The translations under genes and the position numbers were made by a program. Shown here in pieces: positions 13,591 to 19,647 of a DNA stretch of 19,739 nt; the first letter of the stretch is position 1; the number at the start of each line of letters is the position of its first letter. Under the pieces are notes generated by a model, which searched no databases, was not told the origin of the DNA, and saw only the letters and a list, made by a program, of their open reading frames with translations. This stretch comes from Clostridiales bacterium (GTDB taxonomy: Bacteria; Bacillota; Clostridia; Christensenellales; Aristaeellaceae). The stretch is from positions 1 through 19,739 of the forward strand of contig SFET01000042.1 of assembly GCA_004557125.1 (NCBI GenBank). The letters are read 5' to 3'.

Positions 13591-13644
13591 ATTGTATCGC
13601 CGGCGTGTTAAGCGCGAAAGCGTGGTCATGTAAAGAACATGAAA
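13591..13644 (-). promoter_or_regulatory. Promoter region and putative Pho box of pstSCAB-phoU
   Basis: On the minus strand the -10 is TACAAT (13591-13596). The -35 position at 17 bp has only TTTCGC (13614-13619), a poor match that suggests activator dependence. Eight bp upstream are TTTCAT and TTACAT (13639-13644 and 13628-13633), spaced 11 bp. The geometry matches that before nptA, which supports PhoB control of both operons. Confidence 0.55.
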
Positions 13645-13697
13645 AGAGTATCTGAAGCGGAACGGCCTTTTCGCAGCGCGAACCCTCATTGCATGCA

Positions 13698-13715
13698 GCA
13701 GGGGACACCCCCTGC
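13698..13715. repeat. Short perfect hairpin between aspS and pstS
   Basis: GCAGGGG-ACAC-CCCCTGC, 7 bp, without a U-tract on either strand. It lies between the aspS terminator and the Pho box and may help separate the two units. Confidence 0.4.
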
Positions 13716-13732
13716 AAGTCCATTCCGGCACA

Positions 13733-13773
13733 CGAAAAGGCACTGGCCGTGCATGAAACACAGTCAGTGCCTT
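13733..13773 (-). terminator. Terminator of aspS
   Basis: On the minus strand AAGGCACTG (13765-13773 side) pairs with CAGTGCCTT (13737-13745 side), with partial pairing inside the loop (TGTG with CACG), followed by TTTTCG. It lies about 40 bp past the aspS stop. Confidence 0.6.
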
Positions 13774-13815
13774 GATGAATATGATCGGAATGACGCCTTG
13801 AGCGGGCAGGACGCG

Positions 13816-15126
13816 TTACGGGGTCAGGCGGGTCGGGCCGCGGAAGATGAACATCGCTTCCTTGATGGTCATGCCCAGCAACAGCATGGTCAGGCGGTCG
13901 ATGCCCAGGCCGAAGCCGCCGTGCGGCGGGCAGCCGTACTTGAAGAACTCGGTGTAGAACTTCACGTCCTCATCCAGGCCCTTCTCCTTCGCCTGCGCGC
14001 AGAGCTGCTCATAACGGTGCTCGCGCTGCGCGCCGGTGGTGATCTCCACGCCGCGCCAGATCAGGTCATAGCCCTGCGGCACGCCGTTCTCGTCGCGCAT
14101 GTGGTAGAACGCGCGCTTCTCCGCGCTGTAATCGGTCACGAAGAGGAACTCGTGGCCGTACTTCTTCTTCACCCAGTCGAACGTCAGGTGCTCGGCCTCG
14201 GTGGTCAGGTCGCCCTTCTCCTCCTCAGGCACCTTGTAGCCGAACTCCTTCTCGAGTTCCGCGTACAGGTCGGCCAGCTTGATCTGCGGGAACGGCAGCG
14301 TCGGGACCTCCAGCGGCACGCCGAAGACCTCCTCCAGCTCCTTGCCATAGGCCTCCTTCACCTTGCCCAGCGCGTAGGTCAGCAGCTCAGCCTCCAGCGC
14401 CATCACGTCCTGATAGCTCTCGATGAAGCTGAACTCCAGGTCAAAGCCGGAGAACTCGGTGGTGTGCTTGCTGGTGAAGCTCTTCTCCGCGCGGAAGACC
14501 GGGCCGACCTCGAAGATGCGCTCAAAGCCGGCGGCCATGGCCATCTGCTTGTAGAACTGCGGGCTCTGTGCAAGGTAGGCGTTGCGGTCGAAGTACTTGA
14601 CCTCGAACACGTCCGCGCCGGACTCGGAGGCCGCGCCGATCAGCTTCGGCGTGTGGATCTCCAGGAAGTTTCTGCTCAGCAGATACTCACGCATCGCGCC
14701 CACAAGCACGGTCTGGATCTTGAAGAGTAGCTGATTCTTCTCGGTGCGCAGGTCGACCCAGCGGTAGTCGATGCGCTGGTCGATGGAAGAGCGCTCGTGG
14801 CCCTTGCGCGCCTCGCGGTCGATGGGCAGCGGCGCGGCGATGCTCTCGACGATGATCTTCCTGGGATAGATCTCCACGCCGCCCAGCTTCACATACTCGC
14901 TTTCGACAGCCTTGCCGATGACGGTGATGACGGAGTCGGGGGTCAGGGAATTGACCGCAGCGTCAAGCTCCGGATCCTCGTTCTTCTCCACGGTCACCTG
15001 CACCTTGCCGGTAATATCCTTGAGCACGATGAAGGCCATCTTGCTCTTATTGCGGATGGTGTCCACAAAGCCGCAGACCTTGATCTCCTCGGCGCCGCGC
15101 ACATTGGCCGCATACGTTCTTTCCAT
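13816..15126 (-). CDS. aspS: Aspartyl-tRNA synthetase, archaeal/non-discriminating type
   Basis: A 436-residue class IIb synthetase. ATG 15126 follows GGAGGG and gives MERTYAANVRG. An OB-fold anticodon-binding domain (about 10-100, VCGFVDTIRNKSKMAFIVL) precedes the catalytic core: motif 1 region (FLEIHTPKLIGAASESGADV), AspRS-type YLAQSPQFYKQM, motif 2 VFRAEKSFTSKHTTEFSGFD and motif 3 GFGLGIDRLTMLLLG. It lacks the large insertion of the bacterial AspRS (about 590 residues) and so is the shorter archaeal/eukaryotic-like form. In bacteria that form is usually non-discriminating, charging tRNA-Asp and tRNA-Asn, with GatCAB then making Asn-tRNA. AsnRS is the main alternative, but FSGFDLEFSF and the QSPQFYKQ wording favour Asp. 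It stands alone with its own promoter and terminator. Confidence 0.85.
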   Translation of the reverse strand: MERTYAANVRGAEEIKVCGFVDTIRNKSKMAFIVLKDITGKVQVTVEKNEDPELDAAVNSLTPDSVITVIGKAVESEYVKLGGVEIYPRKIIVESIAAPLPIDREARKGHERSSIDQRIDYRWVDLRTEKNQLLFKIQTVLVGAMREYLLSRNFLEIHTPKLIGAASESGADVFEVKYFDRNAYLAQSPQFYKQMAMAAGFERIFEVGPVFRAEKSFTSKHTTEFSGFDLEFSFIESYQDVMALEAELLTYALGKVKEAYGKELEEVFGVPLEVPTLPFPQIKLADLYAELEKEFGYKVPEEEKGDLTTEAEHLTFDWVKKKYGHEFLFVTDYSAEKRAFYHMRDENGVPQGYDLIWRGVEITTGAQREHRYEQLCAQAKEKGLDEDVKFYTEFFKYGCPPHGGFGLGIDRLTMLLLGMTIKEAMFIFRGPTRLTP

Positions 15127-15186
15127 AGGTGTTCCCTCCATAATCAAGCGGGCAGAATCCCGCCGAATCATTATTGACCAGATTTT

Positions 15187-15214
15187 ATTATACCGTGAAT
15201 TTCCTGCAAATCAA
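15187..15214 (-). promoter_or_regulatory. Promoter of aspS
   Basis: On the minus strand TTGATT (15209-15214), a 16-bp spacer and a perfect TATAAT (15187-15192), 60 bp before the start codon. No T-box-like leader fits into so short a leader. Confidence 0.7.
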
Positions 15215-15225
15215 GCCCTTCATGC

Positions 15226-15248
15226 AAAAAAAGCAGGCTGTGCCTGCT
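15226..15248 (-). terminator. Second terminator after the transporter gene
   Basis: AGCAGGC, 3-nt loop, GCCTGCT (15232-15248), followed on the minus strand by an unbroken run of seven T. This is a textbook intrinsic terminator, just upstream of the aspS promoter. Confidence 0.85.
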
Positions 15249-15275
15249 GCATAACGGTTTTTGCAATTCTGATCA

Positions 15276-15313
15276 CAAGAGAAGAAGGCACGCAGATCAC
15301 CATTCTGCGTGCC
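15276..15313 (-). terminator. First terminator after the transporter gene
   Basis: A perfect 10-bp stem (GGCACGCAGA and TCTGCGTGCC, 15287-15313, 7-nt loop) followed by TTCTTCTCTTG on the minus strand, about 50 bp after the transporter stop. It acts in tandem with the terminator at 15226-15248. Confidence 0.75.
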
Positions 15314-15360
15314 TGTCCCCTTGAAGAAGCGTATTCTGGAGGATTTCCAATGAAGACCGG

Positions 15361-16572
15361 TCAATTGGTGATGCGCTTTTTCTCGCTGTTGGACACGATC
15401 ACGGTACCGACCAGGTCGCCCAGGCAGTTCATCATGGTATAGCCCATGTCAATCAGCGAGAAGATGCCGGAAACCAGCGCCACCACTTCCAGCGGCAGAC
15501 CGAAGGCCTCCACGACGATCGCAATGGAAACAATGCCGCCGCCCGGAACGCCGCCGGCGCCGGTCGTCAGGATCAGGGAGATGAGGATCACGCGCAGCAG
15601 AACGCCGATGGACAGCGGCGCGTTGACACACTGCGCGGCAAAGAGGAAGGTGATCGCCAGCATGATGCCGTTGCCGTCCTTGTTGATCTGGGAGCCAAGC
15701 GGCAGCGTGAAGCTGGAAATGGAGCGCGGGACCTCCAGATCGTCCGCGCACTGAAGGTTCACCGGCACGCACGCCAGCGATGAGCTGGTGCCCAACGCGG
15801 TGACGATCAGCGGAGATGCCTTCTTGATAAACCGGATCGGATTCATGTGCGTGAAGACGAACAGCAGGATGCAGTACACGCAGATGTGCAGAAGGACGGC
15901 TGTGTAGCTCGCGCCCAGATACTTGGCGAGGAAGCCGAAGAGCTGCGCGCCGTAGGTACCCACGGTGCAGGCGATGAGGGCGCAGATGCCGATGGGTGCA
16001 TAGCCCATGATGATACCGACCAGCTTGTTGAACAGGTTCGCCAGAAGCGTCACTCCGCGAGCGATCGGTTTGCGCTGCTCCTGAGGCATGAACAGGATCG
16101 CGACGCCCACGAAGGCAGAGAATACGACGATCTGATCAAAGGTGCCGTTGGAGAGCGCGGCAAAGATGTTGGAGGGGATCAGGTTGACAATCGTCTGACC
16201 CAAGCTCGGGATTTCGGAGATTGCACCGTTGTATTCGCCGGAGAGCTCAAATCCTACGCCGGGCTTGAAGACCGTACCGACAAACAAGCCCATGCAGATG
16301 GCCACAGCGGTGGTGACGAAGTAGTATACCATGATCTTTCCGCCGATACGGCCGAAGTTCTTGGGATCATCCAGTGCCGAGATGCCCGCGATCAGATTCA
16401 CCACGATCAGCGGAAGCGCAGCCATCTTGAGCAGGTTCAGGAAAATCGTACCCAACGGCTTGATGACGGTGATCTTTTCTCCGAACAGGATGCCGAGGAT
16501 TGCGCCGATGATCATCGCGCCCAGAAGCTTGACGAGCAGCGATGTTTTCTTATACTTTTCCCACATACGCAT
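15361..16572 (-). CDS. DAACS-family dicarboxylate/amino acid:cation symporter
   Basis: A 403-residue membrane protein of the glutamate/dicarboxylate symporter family (SDF). ATG 16572 follows GAGGGAG. About eight membrane segments and two re-entrant loops are expected. HP1 is seen as TALGTSSSLACVPVNLQCAD, the TM7 unpicked motif region as LGSQINKDGN, HP2 as GAGGVPGGGIVSIAIV and TM8 as MNCLGDLVG. Two departures are notable: the usual NMDGT is NKDGN here, and the serine-rich loop lacks the usual TLP ending (LACVP). Both lie at the substrate or sodium sites and suggest a substrate other than plain glutamate or succinate. It is the last gene of the ridA operon and probably imports the compound that the PLP enzyme acts on. 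Confidence 0.87.
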   Translation of the reverse strand: MRMWEKYKKTSLLVKLLGAMIIGAILGILFGEKITVIKPLGTIFLNLLKMAALPLIVVNLIAGISALDDPKNFGRIGGKIMVYYFVTTAVAICMGLFVGTVFKPGVGFELSGEYNGAISEIPSLGQTIVNLIPSNIFAALSNGTFDQIVVFSAFVGVAILFMPQEQRKPIARGVTLLANLFNKLVGIIMGYAPIGICALIACTVGTYGAQLFGFLAKYLGASYTAVLLHICVYCILLFVFTHMNPIRFIKKASPLIVTALGTSSSLACVPVNLQCADDLEVPRSISSFTLPLGSQINKDGNGIMLAITFLFAAQCVNAPLSIGVLLRVILISLILTTGAGGVPGGGIVSIAIVVEAFGLPLEVVALVSGIFSLIDMGYTMMNCLGDLVGTVIVSNSEKKRITN

Positions 16573-16614
16573 AATCTCCCTCTGTATATTCTGTTGTCAG
16601 TCCTACGGCGGCGC

Positions 16615-17784
16615 TTATTTCGCCAGCGCGCCGACGCTGTGCAGCGCATCGCTGACGGTGTCCATCTGCTCGTAGGTATTGTAGAAATCGATACCCAGGC
16701 GAATATATCCGCCCCGCATCGTGCAATGGATGTGTTTGCTTTTGAGAATCTCGATGACCTCCTGCTCATGCTCCTTGGGATAATAAATGCACACGATGCC
16801 GGACCAGTGCTTTTCGTCTCTAGGCTGAACGACTTGCAGCGGCAGATCCGCAATCTTTGTGCGCAGATACCTTTCCAATCCCAGCACATGTGCCTCAATG
16901 TTGGGCACGCCCAATTCCAGCAGCAATTCCACACCCTTATCCACGGCCAGGATGCAGTTATAGCTCAGGTTACCGCTTTCAAAGCGCCGCGCATGCGGAT
17001 ACCACTCCAGCGATTCAAAGTTGCTGGTCACGCTCGGCGGAGAGACATGGCTCACGGTGCTCTGATAGCCAGCATACGGCGGGATGATCTGACCGACGAT
17101 CCTGTCGCTGCAATAGATGAAACCGCAGCCCAGCGATCCGAGAAGGCCTTTGTTTGAGCCGGCAACGAGATAGTCAATGCACATCTCCTGCACATTCATC
17201 TCGATGCGGCCCAGCGTCTGAATGCCGTCCACCGCGAAAACTACGCCGCGCGCGCGGCATGCCTCGCCAAGCGCTTTCAGATCGGCCATAAAGCCGGTGG
17301 AAAACTGCGCGCTGGAAACGATCAAAACCTTTGTGTGCTCATCGATTGCGCCGATCATCTTTTCTGTGGAGATTTCGTTGTTCTCGTGATGCACAATGTT
17401 CAGTGCAATGCCCCGGGTCTGATGCGCGTTGATCCAGGGAAAGAGCGTTGATTGATGCTCCTGATCCGCGATGACCACGTTGTCTCCGGGCTTCAGCGGA
17501 TAGCCGGACGCAAGAATGCCCATGCCTTCCGCCGTATTCTTCACAAAGCCAATTTCGTGGTTATGCGCCGCGTGGATCATCTGCGCGAGCTTCGGTCGGC
17601 ATCCGTGTACGATGCGCCAAGCTGTATCCACCACGCCCTCGCCGAAGCATTTCACATAGTTGTCCATGAAACTGCCGTAGGCCTGCTGCACGCGTTTGGG
17701 CGGCATGCACACCTGCGACACGTTTAAAAAGATTTCGCCATCGAGGAATCCGTATTCCTCGCGAATCAACTCCTGATTCAGCAA
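16615..17784 (-). CDS. Class V PLP-dependent enzyme (aminotransferase/lyase)
   Basis: A 389-residue fold-type I PLP enzyme related to cysteine desulfurases and other class V aminotransferases. The start appears to be TTG 17784, preceded by GAGGAGGTG; no ATG lies near. The PLP lysine is probably Lys212 in VAGSNKGLLG, Asp186 in FAVDGIQTLG should contact the pyridine nitrogen, and the DQEHQST region (107-113) holds the usual His. NTAEGMGILASGY matches the cofactor phosphate-binding region. There is no Cys-bearing loop clearly like that of IscS/SufS, so sulfur transfer is doubtful. RidA in the same operon suggests that the reaction releases an enamine/imine, as in beta-elimination or deamination. 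The substrate is unknown. The gene lies 58 bp after the regulator and 42 bp before the transporter. Confidence 0.8.
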   Translation of the reverse strand: MLNQELIREEYGFLDGEIFLNVSQVCMPPKRVQQAYGSFMDNYVKCFGEGVVDTAWRIVHGCRPKLAQMIHAAHNHEIGFVKNTAEGMGILASGYPLKPGDNVVIADQEHQSTLFPWINAHQTRGIALNIVHHENNEISTEKMIGAIDEHTKVLIVSSAQFSTGFMADLKALGEACRARGVVFAVDGIQTLGRIEMNVQEMCIDYLVAGSNKGLLGSLGCGFIYCSDRIVGQIIPPYAGYQSTVSHVSPPSVTSNFESLEWYPHARRFESGNLSYNCILAVDKGVELLLELGVPNIEAHVLGLERYLRTKIADLPLQVVQPRDEKHWSGIVCIYYPKEHEQEVIEILKSKHIHCTMRGGYIRLGIDFYNTYEQMDTVSDALHSVGALAK

Positions 17785-17842
17785 GCTGACACCTCCTCAT
17801 GATCCGGTCTCCGCTCGCCTTGATCACCCGTCCGTCGGATTC

Positions 17843-18490
17843 TCAGTCCTCCGCGTCATTCAGGTAGTTATAGATGGTGTACTTGGACACGTCGTAATAC
17901 CTGGCGACGATGTTCGCGGCATTCTTAATGGAAAACACGCCCCGGCGATTGAGATAACGGATGCCCTCGATCTTCTGGTCCCGGGTCATCAGAGCAACCG
18001 GCGTGCCAATCCTTTCAAGGGATTCCTTAATCATCGAATAGAGCATATCCTCCACATCGTGATAGACCACGGTATCGCCCGACTGGTTCTCCTCACTGCC
18101 AACCGTCTCCATGAAGAGTTGATTGAAACAATTGCGCATGTTCACCATGTCGGTGATGTCACTGTTGATGCACAGGCTGCCCAGCAGCTTTCCGTCGTCA
18201 TCCTTGAGATAGATGGTGCTCGAGCGCAGCTGACGGCCATCGACGGTCTGCGTCGTGTAGCAGTAGCGTCCGTCGTCGCGGTGCTCTCCCTGCACGATTC
18301 TCAAACCGATGTCCGTTCCGCCCTTGCCGACGCTCCGACCGGTCACCTGACCGTTTTCAATCGCCACAATCGTCCGGGCGTACTCCTTGGAATAATCATG
18401 AACGACAAACTCACATTTCTCTCCGAAATGCTTCGAAAGTCCCTTGATCAAAACCTCCAGCAGCGGCTGCACTTCTTCGATGGATTTCAA
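17843..18490 (-). CDS. YheO/DauR-type PAS and helix-turn-helix regulator
   Basis: A 215-residue regulator. The start is TTG 18490 with GAGGGAG upstream; no nearby ATG fits. Residues about 5-120 match the YheO-like PAS domain (LLEVLIKGLSKHFGEKCEFV, VVHDYSKEYARTIVAIENG, GSLCINSDITDM). Residues about 150-212 match the DauR-like helix-turn-helix (RDQKIEGIRYLNRRGVFSIK, NAANIVARYYDVSKYTIYNY). DauR of Pseudomonas represses D-arginine use, and relatives often sit beside amino-acid catabolic genes. Here it lies inside the operon it probably controls, 20 bp after ridA, with an operator-like repeat at 18928-18950 ahead of the operon. The ligand is probably the operon's substrate or a product. Confidence 0.85.
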   Translation of the reverse strand: MKSIEEVQPLLEVLIKGLSKHFGEKCEFVVHDYSKEYARTIVAIENGQVTGRSVGKGGTDIGLRIVQGEHRDDGRYCYTTQTVDGRQLRSSTIYLKDDDGKLLGSLCINSDITDMVNMRNCFNQLFMETVGSEENQSGDTVVYHDVEDMLYSMIKESLERIGTPVALMTRDQKIEGIRYLNRRGVFSIKNAANIVARYYDVSKYTIYNYLNDAED

Positions 18491-18510
18491 GCTTCTCCCT
18501 CTCGCTTTCT

Positions 18511-18900
18511 TTATTCCTCCGTCCGAGGCTTGAGCGCAATCGCGTCAATTTCTACAAGGATACCGCGCAGCTGGCAGCCAAAGGTCGTGCGAGCGGGATA
18601 TGGTTTGGGCATCATCTCACTGTATACCTCGTTCATCTCAGCGAAATGGCCAATATCCGACAGATAAACCGTTGTGCGCACGACATCCTCAAGGCCGCAG
18701 CCCGCTTCCCTCAGGACAGATTCGATATTTTTGAGTACTTGGCGCGTCTGATCTCGAATACCCTGCGCCATTCCTCCCGTCTCTGCATTTACAGGGCGCT
18801 GGCCGGCTACATACACATAGGGACCTGCGTCAATGCCCTGCGAATACGGACCCGCGGGGGACGGTGCATTGTTCGTGACGATCTGCTTTTTTTCCTGCAT
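18511..18900 (-). CDS. ridA: RidA-family enamine/imine deaminase
   Basis: A 129-residue protein of the RidA/YjgF/UK114 family, normal length. ATG 18900 follows GAGGGAC. Key marks are APSPAGPYSQGIDAG (12-26), the VYVAGQRPV strand, and Arg104 in YPARTTF, the residue that binds the substrate carboxylate, with Glu118 in VEIDAIA. It forms trimers and hydrolyses reactive 2-aminoacrylate-type enamines and imines made by PLP enzymes. As first gene of an operon with a PLP enzyme, it is probably dedicated to the product of that enzyme rather than being the general housekeeping copy. Confidence 0.93.
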   Translation of the reverse strand: MQEKKQIVTNNAPSPAGPYSQGIDAGPYVYVAGQRPVNAETGGMAQGIRDQTRQVLKNIESVLREAGCGLEDVVRTTVYLSDIGHFAEMNEVYSEMMPKPYPARTTFGCQLRGILVEIDAIALKPRTEE

Positions 18901-18927
18901 GCGTTGTCCCTCTTTCCAAAAGATTTT

Positions 18928-18950
18928 GATAAGTTTGCTAGCATCTTATC
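18928..18950. promoter_or_regulatory. Operator-like inverted repeat of the ridA operon
   Basis: GATAAG (18928-18933) and CTTATC (18945-18950) are inverted arms separated by 11 bp that contain GCTAGC. The repeat lies just downstream of the expected transcription start and upstream of the ribosome site, a classic repressor position. The DauR-type regulator of this operon is the obvious candidate. Confidence 0.5.
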
Positions 18951-18961
18951 TTTCCGTTATC

Positions 18962-18991
18962 ATTATCCCATATTTTCCGCTTTGATGTCAA
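18962..18991 (-). promoter_or_regulatory. Promoter of the ridA operon
   Basis: On the minus strand TTGACA (18986-18991), an 18-bp spacer and GATAAT (18962-18967). It diverges from the tRNA-Arg promoter about 80 bp away. The strong boxes suggest control by repression. Confidence 0.75.
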
Positions 18992-19070
18992 CTAATTTTT
19001 TATTAATTGCAAAAATTTTTTAAGATTCTCCGGATGAAAAAAACATACGGTCATAATCAGCACGCAGGAA

Positions 19071-19099
19071 TTGACAATTCAGCTTTTGCATAGTATAAT
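19071..19099 (+). promoter_or_regulatory. Consensus promoter of tRNA-Arg
   Basis: TTGACA (19071-19076), a 17-bp spacer and TATAAT (19094-19099) match the consensus exactly; the tRNA begins 12 bp after the -10. Confidence 0.92.
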
Positions 19100-19110
19100 A
19101 CAGCAAGTAT

Positions 19111-19187
19111 GTACCCGTAGCTCAGTTGGATAGAGCGTCAGACTCCGACTCTGAAGGCCACAGGTTCGAATCCTGCCGGGTACACCA
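19111..19187 (+). tRNA. tRNA-Arg (anticodon CCG)
   Basis: A 77-nt cloverleaf with CCA encoded. The acceptor stem is GTACCCG/CGGGTAC, the D arm GCTC...GAGC, the anticodon arm TCAGA-CTCCGAC-TCTGA gives CCG (reads CGG), and the T arm is ACAGG-TTCGAAT-CCTGC with one mismatch at its base. It is monocistronic, with its own promoter and terminator, and faces the rRNA operon end to end. Confidence 0.93.
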
Positions 19188-19194
19188 GATCAAA

Positions 19195-19237
19195 AGTCCT
19201 TGATTTTGCTGGAAAAATCGAGGGCTTTTTCTTTTAT
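19195..19237 (+). terminator. Terminator of tRNA-Arg
   Basis: A 13-bp stem (19195-19207 with 19214-19226, two G-T pairs, 6-nt loop) followed by TTTTCTTTTATT, 8 bp after the tRNA. Confidence 0.85.
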
Positions 19238-19300
19238 TCATATGGGGGATTACGCAAAAGCACATGGTCTTGATAAACACCGGCGGGCGCGGCTGTGAAC

Positions 19301-19565
19301 CTAGCCAAGTACGATGTCACACGTTGATTGGGATAATCCGGCAACGTCCTACTCTCCCGGGCGTTCGACGCGGGCTTCTTTGCGTCCACAGGACGCCGCC
19401 ATGGCCGAACCTAACCAAGTACAATGTATGCACATTGGTTGGGATGACTGGATAATAAAAACCCTACCGATGGGATATGAAAAGAGCCCCAGCTCAAGCT
19501 GTTCTGCGTCATGTCGCTCCCGGCCGCCTGCTCACCTAGCCAAGTACGATGTATGCACATTGGCT
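19301..19565. repeat. Three copies of a structured ~30-bp hairpin repeat
   Basis: Copies lie at 19301-19330, 19411-19440 and 19536-19565. Each reads CTAGCCAAGTACGATGT or a close variant, a short loop, then ACATTGG or a variant. Stem pairs are kept by paired changes: copy 2 has AACC/GGTT where copy 3 has AGCC/GGCT, and copy 1 replaces the inner ACATTG with ACGTTG, which still pairs with CGATGT through G-T. The AGCCAAGTAC element also occurs inside the 5S gene at 19682-19691. Confidence 0.65.
19336..19362 (-). pseudogene. 5S rRNA 3'-end fragment
   Basis: These 27 nt are identical to 19648-19674, the 3' end of the 5S gene, and lie in the same orientation 312 bp away. The rest of 5S is missing. 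It is probably a relic of a duplicated or rearranged rrn end. Confidence 0.7.
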
Positions 19566-19599
19566 TGAAAACTACTCAGACAATTAGGTCTTTATCAGG

Positions 19600-19647
19600 C
19601 CCAAAAAGAAATCAACCCCACATCTGTGGGGCTGATTTCTTTTTGGG
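19600..19647 (-). terminator. Terminator hairpin of the rRNA operon
   Basis: Two 23-nt arms (19600-19622 and 19625-19647) pair around a 2-nt loop with a single A-C mismatch. It directly follows the 5S gene. The stem itself includes T-runs on both strands, so it can stop transcription from either side, which suits the converging tRNA-Arg gene. Confidence 0.8.

Larger units (their letters stand above)
19238..19599. other. Gene-free spacer with 5S-derived and hairpin repeats
   Basis: No gene is supported in this 360-bp stretch between tRNA-Arg and the rRNA operon. Open frames on the plus strand simply read through repeats. It holds a 27-nt fragment duplicating the 5S 3' end and three hairpin repeat copies. 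Confidence 0.5.

Noticed and set aside
13639..14730. Plus-strand open frame of 363 codons over aspS
   Set aside because: Antisense to a certain tRNA synthetase; Leu/Ala/Gln-rich low-complexity reading without motifs.
19264..19568. Two short plus-strand open frames next to tRNA-Arg
   Set aside because: They only translate the hairpin repeats and the 5S fragment.
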